A stretch of DNA of 64,000 bases from Pseudomonas syringae KCTC 12500 (GCF_000507185.2 NZ_AYTM02000002.1:4933501-4997500), one strand, 5' to 3'; positions 1 through 10,346 are shown, counted from the first letter of the stretch. Translations and numbers: made by a program. The notes: generated by a model not told the origin, from the letters alone.

Positions 1-864
1 GAAGAGCTGAACGTCATGGCTATCACCACGGTGGCCGGCAATGTGCGGCTCGACAAGACCTCGCGCAACGCCAGGCTGGCGCGGGAGTGGGCCGGGCGCG
101 AAGAGGTGCCTGTGTATGCCGGTGCGCCCAAGCCGCTGGTGCGTACACCGATCTATGCAGAGAACGTTCACGGTCAGGAAGGTTTACCGGGTGTGCCCGT
201 GCATGAGCCCGCCAAGGGGCTGGCCGAAGGCAATGCTGTCGATTACCTGATTCGCACCCTGAGCAAGGCCAAGCCGCACAGCATCACCATCGCCATGCTC
301 GGCCCGCAGACCAACCTGGCGCTAGCGCTGGTGCAAGCTCCGGAAATCACCCAGGGCATCAAGGAAGTGGTGGTCATGGGCGGCGCGCATTTCAACGGCG
401 GTAACATCACTCCGGTTGCCGAATTCAATCTGTTCGCCGACCCCCACGCTGCGCAGATCGTTCTGGCCAGTGGTGTGAAGCTGACGTACGTGCCGCTGGA
501 TGTGACCCACAAGATTCTCACCAGTGAACAGCGCCTCAAGCAGATCGCCGCATTGGGCAACAATGCTGGCAAGCTGGTGGACGGCATTCTCAATGAATAC
601 GTCAAGCTGGACATGGAGCATTACGGTTTGCCCGGTGGACCTGTACACGATGCCAGCGTGATTGCCTGGCTGCTCAAGCCCGCGTTGTTCTCCGGAAGGC
701 AGATCAACGTGGCGGTGGACACTCGTGAAGGGATCGGTTTCGGTCAGACAGTGGCCGACTGGTACGGCACGCTCAAGCAGCCGCAGAACGTATTCTGGGT
801 CGAGAACGGCGACGCTCAGGGTTTCTTCGATCTGCTGACCGAGCGACTGGCGCGTCTCAAGTAG
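1..864 (+). CDS. Inosine-uridine preferring nucleoside hydrolase, 5' end outside the window
   Basis: Hydrolyses the N-glycosidic bond of ribonucleosides to give ribose and free base for purine or pyrimidine salvage. The reading frame is open from base 1, and the first visible ATG (base 16) sits inside the family motif AITTVAGN, so the true start and the N-terminal aspartate-rich calcium-binding motif lie to the left of the window. Visible family marks are VVMGGA, FNLFADPHAA and the C-terminal HDASVIAWLL segment that carries a metal-binding aspartate. About 287 residues are present. The product may be cytosolic or, as in some pseudomonads, exported; this cannot be judged without the N-terminus. 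Confidence 0.9.
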   Translation, partial: EELNVMAITTVAGNVRLDKTSRNARLAREWAGREEVPVYAGAPKPLVRTPIYAENVHGQEGLPGVPVHEPAKGLAEGNAVDYLIRTLSKAKPHSITIAMLGPQTNLALALVQAPEITQGIKEVVVMGGAHFNGGNITPVAEFNLFADPHAAQIVLASGVKLTYVPLDVTHKILTSEQRLKQIAALGNNAGKLVDGILNEYVKLDMEHYGLPGGPVHDASVIAWLLKPALFSGRQINVAVDTREGIGFGQTVADWYGTLKQPQNVFWVENGDAQGFFDLLTERLARLK

Positions 865-886
865 TCACGCATTCTGAAGCCGCGTA

Positions 887-1081
887 TCAGGCGGGCAGTC
901 CTGCCGCCGCATAGCGGCTCAGCACCTGGCTGATGAAGGAGCGGGCACCCTCGGTGCCCAGTTCCTTGATCAGCAGGTCGACTGCGATGATCATCAGCTC
1001 TTCCGGATTCCCGGGGCTGTGCGAGCAGTGGCCCTGAGGCCACTTGGCCTTGATGTCGGCGTCTAGGGTTATGGCTGTCAT
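887..1081 (-). CDS. Small hypothetical protein, 64 residues
   Basis: Unrecognised small acidic protein starting MTAITLDADIKAKWPQ, with no signal peptide or membrane segment. The start at 1081 is preferred over an in-frame ATG at 1168 because GGAG lies about 11 bases upstream and the longer N-terminus is arginine-rich and uncharacteristic. It ends 22 bases from the stop of the convergent nucleoside hydrolase gene. It looks like a conserved Pseudomonas small protein, but the function is unknown. Confidence 0.6.
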   Translation of the reverse strand: MTAITLDADIKAKWPQGHCSHSPGNPEELMIIAVDLLIKELGTEGARSFISQVLSRYAAAGLPA

Positions 1082-1390
1082 GTCTGTCTGATCTCCAGTG
1101 AAGGGCCACGTACACGCTGCTCGCGTCCCGGCGCTTGTGTCTCTGGCAGTAAACCATCCCCCGCGCATTTTGACACTTCTACTTACACATGATCCTGATA
1201 GCCCGGTTCAATGAGTACCGGCGATAAACGTTTTGTGACGATTTCTTCGCGCGTCCAGTGTCATGCCAAGGCAGACTCCCGTTCCAGACAGATCAACAGG
1301 TTACGCAAGGCATCTCGGTCGGACCGTGCAACCAACGCGCCCGAGCGCGGTCGGACAGGTCTGGAAATGTTCATTGGCAGAGGAGGGTGT

Positions 1391-1744
1391 ATGCCCCGGA
1401 AATTCGCAACATTGGGTTTTATGGTCGTGGCTTCATTGATGGCAGGCTGCAGCAGTACGGCTTCCGATAGCAGTGCCAGTGCCAGTGCCAGTGCTGAAGC
1501 GCCCGTCAAGGCCGACGCGCCAGCCAGCAACGCGATACCTGGCCGCTGTGATGCAGGGCTTGCCCAGTTCGCCATTGGCAAGCAAGCGTCCATAGACCTC
1601 CTTTCTCAAGTCCGCGCCCGTTCCGGTTCGCAGGATGCGCGCATTCTCGGTCCTGACGACATGGTCACGCTGGAATACCGATCCGAGCGGGTAAACGTCA
1701 ACACCGACGCATCGGGGAAGGTCACCCGGATCAATTGCGGTTGA
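1391..1744 (+). CDS. Lipoprotein with I78-type peptidase inhibitor domain
   Basis: A 117-residue protein with a lipoprotein signal peptide (lipobox LMAGC, lipidated Cys20), a low-complexity Ser-Ala linker and a C-terminal domain whose CDAGLAQFAIGK, RILGPDDMVTLEYR and RVNVNTD segments match the I78 family (elastase or serine-protease inhibitors). It probably protects the envelope from proteases. The start at 1391 is chosen because AGGAGG lies just upstream (1381-1386) and directly yields a lipoprotein signal; a longer frame from 1211 has no such support. The linker is encoded by four exact CAGTGC copies (1471-1494). A strong terminator follows. Confidence 0.8.
   Translation: MPRKFATLGFMVVASLMAGCSSTASDSSASASASAEAPVKADAPASNAIPGRCDAGLAQFAIGKQASIDLLSQVRARSGSQDARILGPDDMVTLEYRSERVNVNTDASGKVTRINCG
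1471..1494 (+). repeat. Four-copy CAGTGC tandem repeat inside the lipoprotein linker
   Basis: Four perfect tandem copies of the hexamer CAGTGC encode Ser-Ala repeats between the lipidated cysteine and the inhibitor domain. Gain or loss of units keeps the frame, so linker length could vary between strains. Confidence 0.8.
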
Positions 1745-1766
1745 GCCGGTACTTTCTTTTGCGCAT

Positions 1767-1798
1767 AAAAAAACCCCGTCAATGACGGGGTTTTTTTT
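1767..1798. terminator. Bidirectional intrinsic terminator between the I78 lipoprotein and the cold-shock gene
   Basis: Stem ACCCCGTC/GACGGGGT with an AAT loop, flanked by an A-run on the left and a T-run on the right, so it can end transcription from both convergent genes. Confidence 0.92.
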
Positions 1799-1810
1799 GT
1801 GTCAGGTGAA

Positions 1811-2023
1811 TCAGGCCACCTGAACTTCTTCTGCTTGCATGCCTTTCTGGCCTTTAGCAGCAACAAAAGTAACGGTCTGGCCTTCTTTCAGGCTTTTGAA
1901 ACCGTCGCTCTGGATTGCTTTGAAGTGTACGAACAGGTCGTCACCGCCACCTTGTGGAGTGATAAAGCCGAAGCCTTTTTCATCGTTGAACCATTTTACG
2001 GTGCCGGTTTGGCGATTAGACAT
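1811..2023 (-). CDS. CspA-family cold-shock protein (CapB-like)
   Basis: A 70-residue single-stranded nucleic acid binding protein that acts as an RNA chaperone. It is one OB-fold cold-shock domain with RNP1 (KGFGFITP) and RNP2 (DLFVHF) intact and aromatic residues in both. The sequence closely resembles the CapB cold-acclimation protein of pseudomonads. The coding region is preceded by a long AT-rich leader (about 2024-2100) with a TATGAT -10-like hexamer near 2089-2094 on the minus strand, typical of temperature-controlled cold-shock leaders. Which of the several Pseudomonas csp paralogues this is cannot be decided from sequence alone. Confidence 0.95.
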   Translation of the reverse strand: MSNRQTGTVKWFNDEKGFGFITPQGGGDDLFVHFKAIQSDGFKSLKEGQTVTFVAAKGQKGMQAEEVQVA

Positions 2024-2318
2024 GGTGTATCTCCAGAAACATAATTTTCAGTAACGTGCTGCTCAGGCCAACTGGGCACACCGGGCTATCATAGTCGAAA
2101 TGAGCAAAAAAACAGCTATTAAGGTGGGCGCTTTGCGTAAAGGTCCCGTATATGCAGTTCACCATACTCTGCAAACCGCCCTCCGAGGTGCCAGACCCAG
2201 TACAGAACAGGCTTTATCAATGGCGCTTAAAGCCATGATTTCAATGGCTTTCAGAAGAGTCTGGGCCAACCGCCATCAGTGCTTGCCGCGCGCGGTTTAG
2301 CCCAGCTGAAAAAAATGA

Positions 2319-2624
2319 TTATTTTGTCGCCGTGCAGTTTTCCGCGACCAGTTTTTGCAGTTTTGCCGTCAATGCAGCGGGAGGCGCTGCCTTGGTGTCC
2401 TTGAGCGAGGCTATTTCCTTGTCGGTGAAATGACTGTCCACCTGCTTTGCACCGCATTCGCAGTGAGTCGCGGCGGTCTTGTCATTCAGCCCCTGTTTCT
2501 TGGCCGCAGCAACGCATTCCTGAGTGAAGGTAGTGCGTGTCGCTCCGTCCATCGCGGCGTGAGCACCCAGCGGGATGAGGGCGGCGCTGCAGACGAGGAG
2601 GCTGGTCAGGCGTGAAAACTTCAT
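2319..2624 (-). CDS. Secreted cysteine-containing small protein
   Basis: A 101-residue protein with a clear Sec signal peptide (cleavage predicted after AHA, about residue 23). The mature part has four cysteines (ECVAAAKK, HCECGAK and NCTATK), which suggests disulfides in the periplasm. The start at 2624 is supported by AAGGAG eight bases upstream. It lies divergent from thrS. I do not recognise a named family; the pattern is common among small periplasmic Pseudomonas proteins of unknown role. Confidence 0.75.
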   Translation of the reverse strand: MKFSRLTSLLVCSAALIPLGAHAAMDGATRTTFTQECVAAAKKQGLNDKTAATHCECGAKQVDSHFTDKEIASLKDTKAAPPAALTAKLQKLVAENCTATK

Positions 2625-2876
2625 GGTGTTCTCCTTATTGCTGGAAAAAACGTACGGGGTCTCGCTGGTTTCTGACGCCCATGAAGCCTGCCAGTTCAGG
2701 CGCCGTGTTAATTCCATTTGATTTGCGTGGATGTGCATCCCGGTCGGCCTGGCTGTGGTAGGATGCGCGTCCTGTTATTTTCAAGCGCCCCATGGCCTAT
2801 GGCTTTCGGTGCAGCGCAGGCAGGTTTTTTCGTACATTCCAGTCATCTGGTCCGGTTCAAGGTTGGCCCCAAGGCT

Positions 2877-2895
2877 CCTGCCACTGTGAGGCAGG
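2877..2895 (+). promoter_or_regulatory. thrS leader hairpin 1, tRNA-Thr anticodon-arm mimic (UGU)
   Basis: A perfect 6-bp stem (CCTGCC/GGCAGG) closes a 7-base loop ACTGTGA. Numbered as an anticodon loop, positions 34-36 read UGU, a threonine anticodon with the G35 and U36 that threonyl-tRNA synthetase reads. It lies 78 bases upstream of the thrS start. In E. coli the synthetase binds tRNA-like hairpins in its own leader; the role here is inferred. Confidence 0.55.
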
Positions 2896-2933
2896 CATAC
2901 CACCGGATCACGTACTGGCTCATCCCAACCCAC

Positions 2934-2954
2934 GTGACCTTTGGTAGGGGTCAC
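2934..2954 (+). promoter_or_regulatory. thrS leader hairpin 2, tRNA-Thr anticodon-arm mimic (GGU), next to the ribosome site
   Basis: Stem GTGACC/GGTCAC, with an extra T-G pair, closes the 7-base loop TTGGTAG, in which U33 is followed by GGU, the main threonine anticodon, and A37. Four bases later comes the purine-rich ribosome-binding site of thrS (2959-2967). Synthetase bound here would block ribosome entry, as for E. coli thrS. Confidence 0.6.
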
Positions 2955-2973
2955 CACTAGGAGAGGAGGCGCC

Positions 2974-4896
2974 ATGCCAACTATTACTCTTCCCGACGGC
3001 AGTCAACGTTCATTCGATCATGCGGTTTCCGTAGCCGATGTCGCGCTTTCAATCGGTGCCGGTCTGGCCAAGGCCACCGTTGCCGGCAAGGTCGACGGCA
3101 AGCTTGTCGACGCCTGCGACCTGATCGAAAACGATGCCAGCCTGCAGATCATCACCCCCAAGGATCAGGAAGGACTGGAAATCATCCGTCACTCCTGCGC
3201 GCACCTGGTAGGACACGCGGTCAAGCAGTTGTATCCGACTGCAAAAATGGTCATCGGCCCGGTGATCGACGACGGTTTCTATTACGATATCGCCTACGAG
3301 CGCCCGTTCACGCCTGACGATATGGCGGCGATCGAGCAGCGCATGCAGCAGTTGATCGAAAAAGATTACGACGTCATCAAGAAAGTCACCCCGCGCGCTG
3401 AAGTGATCGAGGTGTTCACTGCCCGTCACGAAGATTACAAGCTGCGCCTGGTCGAAGACATGCCGAACGAGCAGGCCATGGGCCTGTATTACCACGAAGA
3501 ATACGTCGACATGTGCCGCGGTCCGCACGTGCCGAACACGCGTTTCCTGAAGTCATTCAAGCTGACCAAGCTGTCTGGCGCCTACTGGCGTGGCGATGCC
3601 AAGAACGAGCAACTGCAGCGTGTCTACGGCACCGCCTGGGCTGACAAGAAGCAGCTGGCGGCCTACATTCTGCGCATCGAAGAAGCCGAGAAACGCGACC
3701 ATCGCAAGATCGGCAAGCGTCTTGGTCTGTTCCATACCCAGGAAGAAGCGCCGGGCATGGTCTTCTGGCACCCGCAGGGCTGGACCCTGTACCAGGTGCT
3801 CGAGCAGTACATGCGCAAAGTGCAGCGTGAAAACGGCTACCTCGAGATCAAGACTCCGCAAGTAGTTGATCGCTCGCTCTGGGAAAAATCCGGGCACTGG
3901 GCCAACTACGCCGACAATATGTTCACCACCGAGTCCGAAAGTCGCGACTACGCGATCAAGCCGATGAACTGCCCTTGCCACGTGCAGGTGTTCAATCAGG
4001 GCCTGAAGAGCTACCGCGAGCTGCCGATGCGTCTCGCCGAGTTCGGTGCCTGTCACCGTAACGAACCGTCGGGCGCCTTGCACGGCATCATGCGCGTACG
4101 TGGCTTCACTCAAGACGATGCGCACATCTTCTGTACCGAAGACCAGATGCAGGCCGAGTCCGCCGCGTTCATCAAGCTGACGCTGGATGTCTACGCCGAT
4201 TTCGGCTTCAAGGATATCGAACTCAAATTGTCCACTCGCCCTGAAAAGCGTGTAGGCTCCGACGAGCTTTGGGACCGTGCCGAATCGGCGCTGGCTTCTG
4301 CACTCGATAGCGCAGGTCTGCCTTATGATCTGCAGCCGGGTGAAGGCGCGTTCTACGGTCCGAAAATCGAGTTCTCCCTCAAGGATTGTCTCGGTCGGGT
4401 ATGGCAGTGCGGCACCTTGCAGCTGGACTTCAATCTGCCGATCCGCTTGAGTGCCGAGTACGTGTCGGAAGACAACAGTCGCAAGAATCCGGTCATGTTG
4501 CACCGCGCGATTCTTGGATCCTTCGAGCGTTTTATCGGAATTCTGATCGAGCATTACGAAGGCGCATTTCCGGCCTGGCTGGCGCCTACCCAAGCAGTGA
4601 TCATGAATATCACTGACAAACAGGCCGATTTTGCCCTCGAAGTGGAAAAAACTCTGGCCGAAAGCGGGTTTCGTGCCAAGTCTGACTTGAGAAATGAAAA
4701 GATCGGCTTTAAAATCCGTGAGCATACTTTGCTCAAGGTTCCTTATCTCCTCGTGATTGGAGATCGGGAGGTTGAAATGCAAACTGTCGCTGTGCGTACA
4801 CGTGAAGGCGCTGACCTTGGCTCGATGCCGGTCGCCCAATTCGCTGAATTCCTCGCACAAGCGGTTTCCCGGCGTGGTCGCCAAGATACGGAGTAA
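2974..4896 (+). CDS. thrS: Threonyl-tRNA synthetase
   Basis: Charges tRNA-Thr in the cytosol. The 640 residues match the usual length: TGS domain (1-61), editing domain with [11 protein letters not shown] and the MCRGPHVP cysteine motif, class II catalytic core with motif 2 ([12 protein letters not shown]) and motif 3 ([11 protein letters not shown]), zinc ligands in MNCPCH, QDDAH and the motif 3 histidine, and a C-terminal anticodon-binding domain. The ATG at 2974 follows AGGAGAGGAGG. An in-frame ATG at 2941 lies inside the leader hairpin and is rejected. First gene of the translation operon; infC follows at once. Confidence 0.98.
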   Translation: MPTITLPDGSQRSFDHAVSVADVALSIGAGLAKATVAGKVDGKLVDACDLIENDASLQIITPKDQEGLEIIRHSCAHLVGHAVKQLYPTAKMVIGPVIDDGFYYDIAYERPFTPDDMAAIEQRMQQLIEKDYDVIKKVTPRAEVIEVFTARHEDYKLRLVEDMPNEQAMGLYYHEEYVDMCRGPHVPNTRFLKSFKLTKLSGAYWRGDAKNEQLQRVYGTAWADKKQLAAYILRIEEAEKRDHRKIGKRLGLFHTQEEAPGMVFWHPQGWTLYQVLEQYMRKVQRENGYLEIKTPQVVDRSLWEKSGHWANYADNMFTTESESRDYAIKPMNCPCHVQVFNQGLKSYRELPMRLAEFGACHRNEPSGALHGIMRVRGFTQDDAHIFCTEDQMQAESAAFIKLTLDVYADFGFKDIELKLSTRPEKRVGSDELWDRAESALASALDSAGLPYDLQPGEGAFYGPKIEFSLKDCLGRVWQCGTLQLDFNLPIRLSAEYVSEDNSRKNPVMLHRAILGSFERFIGILIEHYEGAFPAWLAPTQAVIMNITDKQADFALEVEKTLAESGFRAKSDLRNEKIGFKIREHTLLKVPYLLVIGDREVEMQTVAVRTREGADLGSMPVAQFAEFLAQAVSRRGRQDTE

Positions 4897-4901
4897 TTAT
4901 T

Positions 4902-5447
4902 ATTAAGCGTGAAATGAGACAAGATAAACGAGCTGCACCCAAGGCCCCGATCAATGAAAATATCTCGGCCCGCGAGGTTCGTTTAATTGGCGCTGACGGC
5001 GAGCAGATTGGCATCGTCTCGATTGATGAAGCGCTTCGTATTGCCGAAGAGGCGAAGCTGGATCTGGTAGAGATTTCTGCCGACGCACTCCCTCCGGTCT
5101 GCCGTGTGATGGATTACGGCAAATCGATCTTCGAGAAGAAGAAGCAGGTTGCTGCAGCGAAGAAGAACCAGAAGCAGATCCAGGTTAAAGAAATCAAGTT
5201 TCGTCCAGGGACGGAGGAAGGGGATTACCAGGTAAAACTACGCAACCTGGTACGTTTCCTGAGTGACGGGGACAGGGCCAAGGTATCGTTGAGATTCCGC
5301 GGTCGTGAGATGGCCCACCAGGAGCTGGGTATGGAGCTGTTGAAGCGGGTTGAAGGTGACCTGCTCGAATACGGTTCCGTCGAACAGCATCCTAAGATGG
5401 AAGGACGCCAGCTGATCATGGTCATCGCCCCGAAAAAGAAGAAATAA
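4902..5447 (+). CDS. infC: Translation initiation factor IF-3, AUU start
   Basis: Binds the 30S subunit, keeps subunits apart and proofreads the start codon and initiator tRNA. About 181 residues, with the N-domain, a lysine-rich linker and a C-domain ([26 protein letters not shown]) all typical. The only in-frame ATG (4914) is 20 bases from the GGAG at 4890-4893 and would trim conserved N-terminal residues. ATT at 4902 is spaced correctly and gives MKREMRQ, comparable to the E. coli AUU start. ATT codons also occur at 4896 and 4899, so the exact start is uncertain by two codons. AUU starts let IF-3 repress its own translation. Confidence 0.95.
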   Translation: MKREMRQDKRAAPKAPINENISAREVRLIGADGEQIGIVSIDEALRIAEEAKLDLVEISADALPPVCRVMDYGKSIFEKKKQVAAAKKNQKQIQVKEIKFRPGTEEGDYQVKLRNLVRFLSDGDRAKVSLRFRGREMAHQELGMELLKRVEGDLLEYGSVEQHPKMEGRQLIMVIAPKKKK

Positions 5448-5507
5448 CCACCAGGGCACGGCAGGCCTTGCGGTTATATTTATCAACTGAATGCGGAGTA
5501 TCCGAAC

Positions 5508-5702
5508 ATGCCAAAGATGAAGACTAAAAGTGGTGCAGCTAAGCGGTTTTTGAAAACCGCCAACGGCATCAAGCACAAGCACGCTTTCAAGAGCCACATC
5601 CTGACCAAAATGTCGACAAAGCGTAAGCGTCAATTGCGCGGTAGCAGCTTGCTGCATCCGTCTGACGTGGCAAAAGTCGAGCGCATGCTGCGCCTTCGTT
5701 AA
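5508..5702 (+). CDS. rpmI: 50S ribosomal protein L35
   Basis: A 64-residue, lysine- and arginine-rich ribosomal protein ([14 protein letters not shown] start, full family length). It lies 60 bases after infC and 29 bases before rplT, the universal IF3-L35-L20 order. In E. coli L20 represses translation of this gene; a similar loop is plausible but no L20 site was identified here. Confidence 0.98.
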   Translation: MPKMKTKSGAAKRFLKTANGIKHKHAFKSHILTKMSTKRKRQLRGSSLLHPSDVAKVERMLRLR

Positions 5703-5731
5703 TTTTGATCAAGATATAGAGGAAGTAACTC

Positions 5732-6088
5732 ATGGCTCGTGTAAAGCGTGGCGTCATTGCCCGTAAGCGTCACAAAAAAATTCTGAAACTTGCAAAAGGC
5801 TACTACGGCGCGCGTTCACGCGTATTCCGTGTTGCCAAGCAAGCGGTAATCAAGGCAGGCCAATACGCCTACCGTGACCGTCGTCAGAAAAAACGTCAGT
5901 TCCGCGCTCTGTGGATCGCTCGTATCAACGCTGGTGCTCGTGTTAACGGTCTGTCCTACAGCCGTTTCATTGCCGGCCTGAAAAAAGCGTCCATCGAGAT
6001 CGACCGTAAGGTTCTGGCTGATCTGGCAGTGAACGAAAAAGCGGCGTTTGCTGCGATTGTCGAGAAAGCTAAAGCCACCTTGGCCTAA
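5732..6088 (+). CDS. rplT: 50S ribosomal protein L20
   Basis: A 118-residue rRNA-binding protein needed for early 50S assembly, with the basic N-terminal extension ([16 protein letters not shown]) and the globular C-domain. The start is preceded by GAGGAAG. Two hairpins follow the stop before pheS, so part of the transcription probably ends here. Confidence 0.98.
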
Positions 6089-6105
6089 GTCCCCGACAAT
6101 CACTT

Positions 6106-6123
6106 GCCCCGGTTCTCCGGGGC
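6106..6123 (+). promoter_or_regulatory. GC hairpin in the rplT-pheS gap
   Basis: A 7-bp stem GCCCCGG/CCGGGGC with a TTCT loop, not followed by a T-run. It sits 18 bases before the stronger terminator-like hairpin and may help pausing or protect the rplT 3' end. Confidence 0.5.
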
Positions 6124-6140
6124 CGGTGTTAAACGTCATA

Positions 6141-7209
<1,069 letters not shown>

Positions 7210-7236
7210 GTCGTACGAACCCTTCAGGAGAGCAGG

Positions 7237-9615
7237 ATGAAATTCAGTGAACAATGGCTGCGCGGCTGGGTAAGCCCGCAGGTTTCCCGCGACGAGCTGG
7301 TTGCTCGTCTGTCGATGGCCGGTCTTGAGGTTGACAGCGTGACGCTGGCCGCCGGCGTTTTCAGCGGCGTGGTGGTGGGGGAGGTGCTGAGCACCGAGCA
7401 ACATCCCGATGCCGACAAGCTGCGTGTGTGTCAGGTCAGCAATGGCAGCGAAACCTTTCAGGTTGTCTGTGGTGCGCCAAATGTGCGTCCGGGCCTGAAA
7501 ATTCCATTCGCCATGATCGGCGCCGAGCTTCCTGGCGATTTCAAGATCAAGAAAGCCAAGCTGCGCGGCGTCGAGTCCAACGGCATGTTGTGTTCGGCTG
7601 CCGAGTTGCAGGCCGGCGAGGGCAATGATGGTCTGATGGAGCTGGCAGCCGATGCGCCAGTCGGTCAGGACATTCGTGTCTATCTGAGCCTGGACGATGC
7701 CAGCATTGAGGTCGACCTGACCCCGAACCGTGGCGACTGCTTGTCGGTGGCCGGTCTGGCGCGTGAAGTCGGTGCGCTGTACGCCGCTGAAGTTACCCGT
7801 CCGCAGGTCGCTGCTGTCAGCGCTGTACACGATGAAGTGCGCCCTGTAGAAGTCCTGGCGCCGGCTGCATGCCCGCGCTACCTGGGCCGTGTCATCCGCA
7901 ACGTCGACCTTTCGCGTCCGACCCCGCTGTGGATGGTCGAGCGTCTGCGTCGTTCCGACGTGCGCAGCATCGATGCCGCTGTCGACATCACCAACTACGT
8001 GATGCTGGAGCTGGGTCAGCCTCTGCATGCGTTCGATCTGGCCGAAATCAACGGCGGGATTCGTGTGCGCATGGCCGAGGAGGGCGAGAAGCTCGTCCTG
8101 CTCGACGGTCAGGAAGTCAGCCTGCGTGCCGACACGTTGGTCATTGCCGATCACCAGCGCGCGCTGGCGATCGCCGGTGTCATGGGTGGCGAGCACAGCG
8201 GTGTGACTGCAAGTACTCGCGATATTTTCCTGGAAAGCGCGTTCTTCGACACCATTTCGGTGGCCGGCAAGGCGCGTTCCTATGGTTTGCATACCGACGC
8301 TTCGCACCGCTATGAGCGTGGTGTGGACTGGCAACTGGCCCGTGAAGCCATGGAGCGGGCCACTGGTCTGCTGCTGGAAATCACTGGTGGCGAAGCCGGC
8401 CCCGTGATCGAAGTGGTCAGCGAGCAGCATTTGCCGTCGATTGCCCCGGTTACGCTGCGCGCCAGCCGCGTCGAGCAGATGCTCGGTCTGGTGATCGAAA
8501 ATGCCGAAATCGAACGCCTGCTGAAAGGTCTCGGTCTGGCTGTGACTGCTGAAGCCGATGGGCAATGGCGTGTCGAAGTGCCAAGTCATCGTTTCGACAT
8601 CAGCCTTGAAGTCGACCTGATCGAAGAGCTGGCGCGTCTGTACGGCTACAACCGTCTGCCGGTCCGCTATCCGCAAGCCCGTCTGGCTCCTCAGGCCAAG
8701 GCCGAAGCCAAGGGCGATCTGCCTGAGCTGCGCCGCCTGCTGGTTGCCCGCGGCTATCAGGAAGCGATCACCTACAGCTTCATCGACCCGAAATGGTTCG
8801 AGCTGTTCTCGCCGGGCGCCAAGCCCTTGCTGCTGGCCAACCCGATCTCCAATGACATGGCCGCCATGCGCGCCTCGCTGTGGCCCGGTCTGGTCAAAGC
8901 CCTGCAGCACAACCTCAACCGCCAGCAGGATCGCGTGCGGATGTTCGAAAGCGGCCTGCGCTTCGTCGGTCAGCTCGACGGCTTGAAGCAGGAGCCGATG
9001 CTCGCTGGCGTGGTGTGCGGCAGCCGCCTGCCGGAAGGCTGGGCGCAAGGTCGCGACGTAGTCGATTTCTTCGACGTCAAGGCTGACGTTGAAGCGGTTC
9101 TGGGCTTTGCCGGTGCGTTGGGCGAGTTCACCTTCACGCCGGGTCAGCATCCTGCCTTGCACCCAGGCCAGACGGCTCGCATCGAGCGTGATGGCCGTGA
9201 AGTCGGTTTCCTGGGCGCCATTCACCCGGAACTGTCGAAAACCCTCGGCCTGGATCGTCCGGTGTTTGTTTTCGAGCTGGTTCTGGCGGAAGTGTCGACC
9301 GGCCGTCTGCCGAAATTCCACGAGCTGTCGCGCTTCCCTGAAGTGCGCCGCGACCTGGCACTGCTGGCTGATCGGGATGTTTCGGCCAGTGCAGTTCTGG
9401 ACGTTATTCGTGAAAATGCAGGCGAGTGGCTCACAGACCTCAGGTTATTTGATGTTTACCAGGGTAAAGGCATTGATCCGCATAGAAAAAGCCTTGCAGT
9501 CGGCTTGACCTGGCAGCATCCATCACGCACTCTTAATGACGATGAGGTAAACGCAACGACACTTGCTATCCTCACCTCGCTTGAGGAGAGGTTAAACGCC
9601 ACGTTAAGGAAGTAG
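7237..9615 (+). CDS. pheT: Phenylalanyl-tRNA synthetase beta subunit
   Basis: Editing and tRNA-binding subunit of PheRS. 792 residues in the normal order: an OB-fold tRNA-binding domain (about 40-150), B3/B4 editing domain, B5 domains, a class II-like core and a C-terminal ferredoxin-fold anticodon-binding domain (ending near EERLNATL). The GGAG before the start is well placed. It ends 3 bases before ihfA, the conserved enterobacterial and pseudomonad arrangement. Confidence 0.98.
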   Translation: MKFSEQWLRGWVSPQVSRDELVARLSMAGLEVDSVTLAAGVFSGVVVGEVLSTEQHPDADKLRVCQVSNGSETFQVVCGAPNVRPGLKIPFAMIGAELPGDFKIKKAKLRGVESNGMLCSAAELQAGEGNDGLMELAADAPVGQDIRVYLSLDDASIEVDLTPNRGDCLSVAGLAREVGALYAAEVTRPQVAAVSAVHDEVRPVEVLAPAACPRYLGRVIRNVDLSRPTPLWMVERLRRSDVRSIDAAVDITNYVMLELGQPLHAFDLAEINGGIRVRMAEEGEKLVLLDGQEVSLRADTLVIADHQRALAIAGVMGGEHSGVTASTRDIFLESAFFDTISVAGKARSYGLHTDASHRYERGVDWQLAREAMERATGLLLEITGGEAGPVIEVVSEQHLPSIAPVTLRASRVEQMLGLVIENAEIERLLKGLGLAVTAEADGQWRVEVPSHRFDISLEVDLIEELARLYGYNRLPVRYPQARLAPQAKAEAKGDLPELRRLLVARGYQEAITYSFIDPKWFELFSPGAKPLLLANPISNDMAAMRASLWPGLVKALQHNLNRQQDRVRMFESGLRFVGQLDGLKQEPMLAGVVCGSRLPEGWAQGRDVVDFFDVKADVEAVLGFAGALGEFTFTPGQHPALHPGQTARIERDGREVGFLGAIHPELSKTLGLDRPVFVFELVLAEVSTGRLPKFHELSRFPEVRRDLALLADRDVSASAVLDVIRENAGEWLTDLRLFDVYQGKGIDPHRKSLAVGLTWQHPSRTLNDDEVNATTLAILTSLEERLNATLRK

Positions 9616-9618
9616 CGT

Positions 9619-9921
9619 ATGGGGGCTCTGACGAAAGCTGAGATGGCCGAACGTCTGTACGAAGAGCTGGGCCTGAATAAACGGGAAGCCAAGGAACTGG
9701 TCGAACTGTTTTTTGAAGAAATCAGGCACGCTCTGGAAGATAACGAGCAGGTGAAGTTGTCAGGTTTCGGCAACTTCGACCTTCGAGACAAGCGCCAGCG
9801 GCCTGGGAGAAATCCCAAGACCGGTGAAGAGATTCCGATTACGGCGCGCCGTGTGGTCACCTTTCGTCCAGGGCAGAAGCTGAAGGCCCGAGTTGAGGCA
9901 TATGCTGGAACCAAGTCATAA
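9619..9921 (+). CDS. ihfA: Integration host factor alpha subunit
   Basis: A 100-residue HU/IHF-fold DNA-bending protein that pairs with IhfB and bends specific sites. IHF is a cofactor of many sigma-54 promoters, such as those proposed near 37.0 kb. Typical features: [18 protein letters not shown] start, arm with [14 protein letters not shown] around the intercalating proline, and [13 protein letters not shown]. It follows pheT by 3 bases, and its end overlaps the next gene by 20 bases. Confidence 0.97.
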   Translation: MGALTKAEMAERLYEELGLNKREAKELVELFFEEIRHALEDNEQVKLSGFGNFDLRDKRQRPGRNPKTGEEIPITARRVVTFRPGQKLKARVEAYAGTKS

Positions 9922-10258
9922 CGACGAGCTGCCGCCGATCCCCGGCAAACGCTACTTCACCATCGGTGAGGTCAGCGAGCTCTGCGCGGTAAAACCGCAC
10001 GTTCTGCGTTATTGGGAGCAGGAGTTTCCTCAACTCAACCCAGTCAAGCGACGCGGAAACCGTCGGTATTATCAGCGCCAGGACGTACTGATGATCCGCC
10101 AGATCCGCGGCCTGCTGTACGATCAGGGCTTCACCATCGGTGGCGCCCGACTTCGTCTTACCAGCGGTGAACCAAAGGACGACACCCAGCAGTACAAGCA
10201 GATGATCCGCGAGATGATTGCGGAGCTGGAAGACGTACTCGTCATGCTCAAGGCGTAA
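9902..10258 (+). CDS. MerR-family transcriptional regulator
   Basis: A 118-residue regulator with a MerR winged helix ([29 protein letters not shown] spans about residues 17-45) and a short C-terminal helix; the cysteines needed for metal sensing are absent. Genes of this type follow ihfA in many gamma-proteobacteria. ATG 9902 lies within the ihfA 3' end, so the two are translationally coupled; an earlier ATG at 9893 is possible. The target is unknown. Confidence 0.88.
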   Translation: MLEPSHNDELPPIPGKRYFTIGEVSELCAVKPHVLRYWEQEFPQLNPVKRRGNRRYYQRQDVLMIRQIRGLLYDQGFTIGGARLRLTSGEPKDDTQQYKQMIREMIAELEDVLVMLKA

Positions 10259-10346
10259 TTGAGCAGTCAGGATACTTCCAAAATTCAAATGCTTAGGGTA
10301 TATTCCTCAACGTTTTCGCACGTTGCAAAACAGATACACGCCTAGT

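Noticed and set aside
2100..2300. 66-codon frame after the cold-shock promoter region
   Set aside because: Starts inside the probable cold-shock promoter, lacks a ribosome site, and has no family features.
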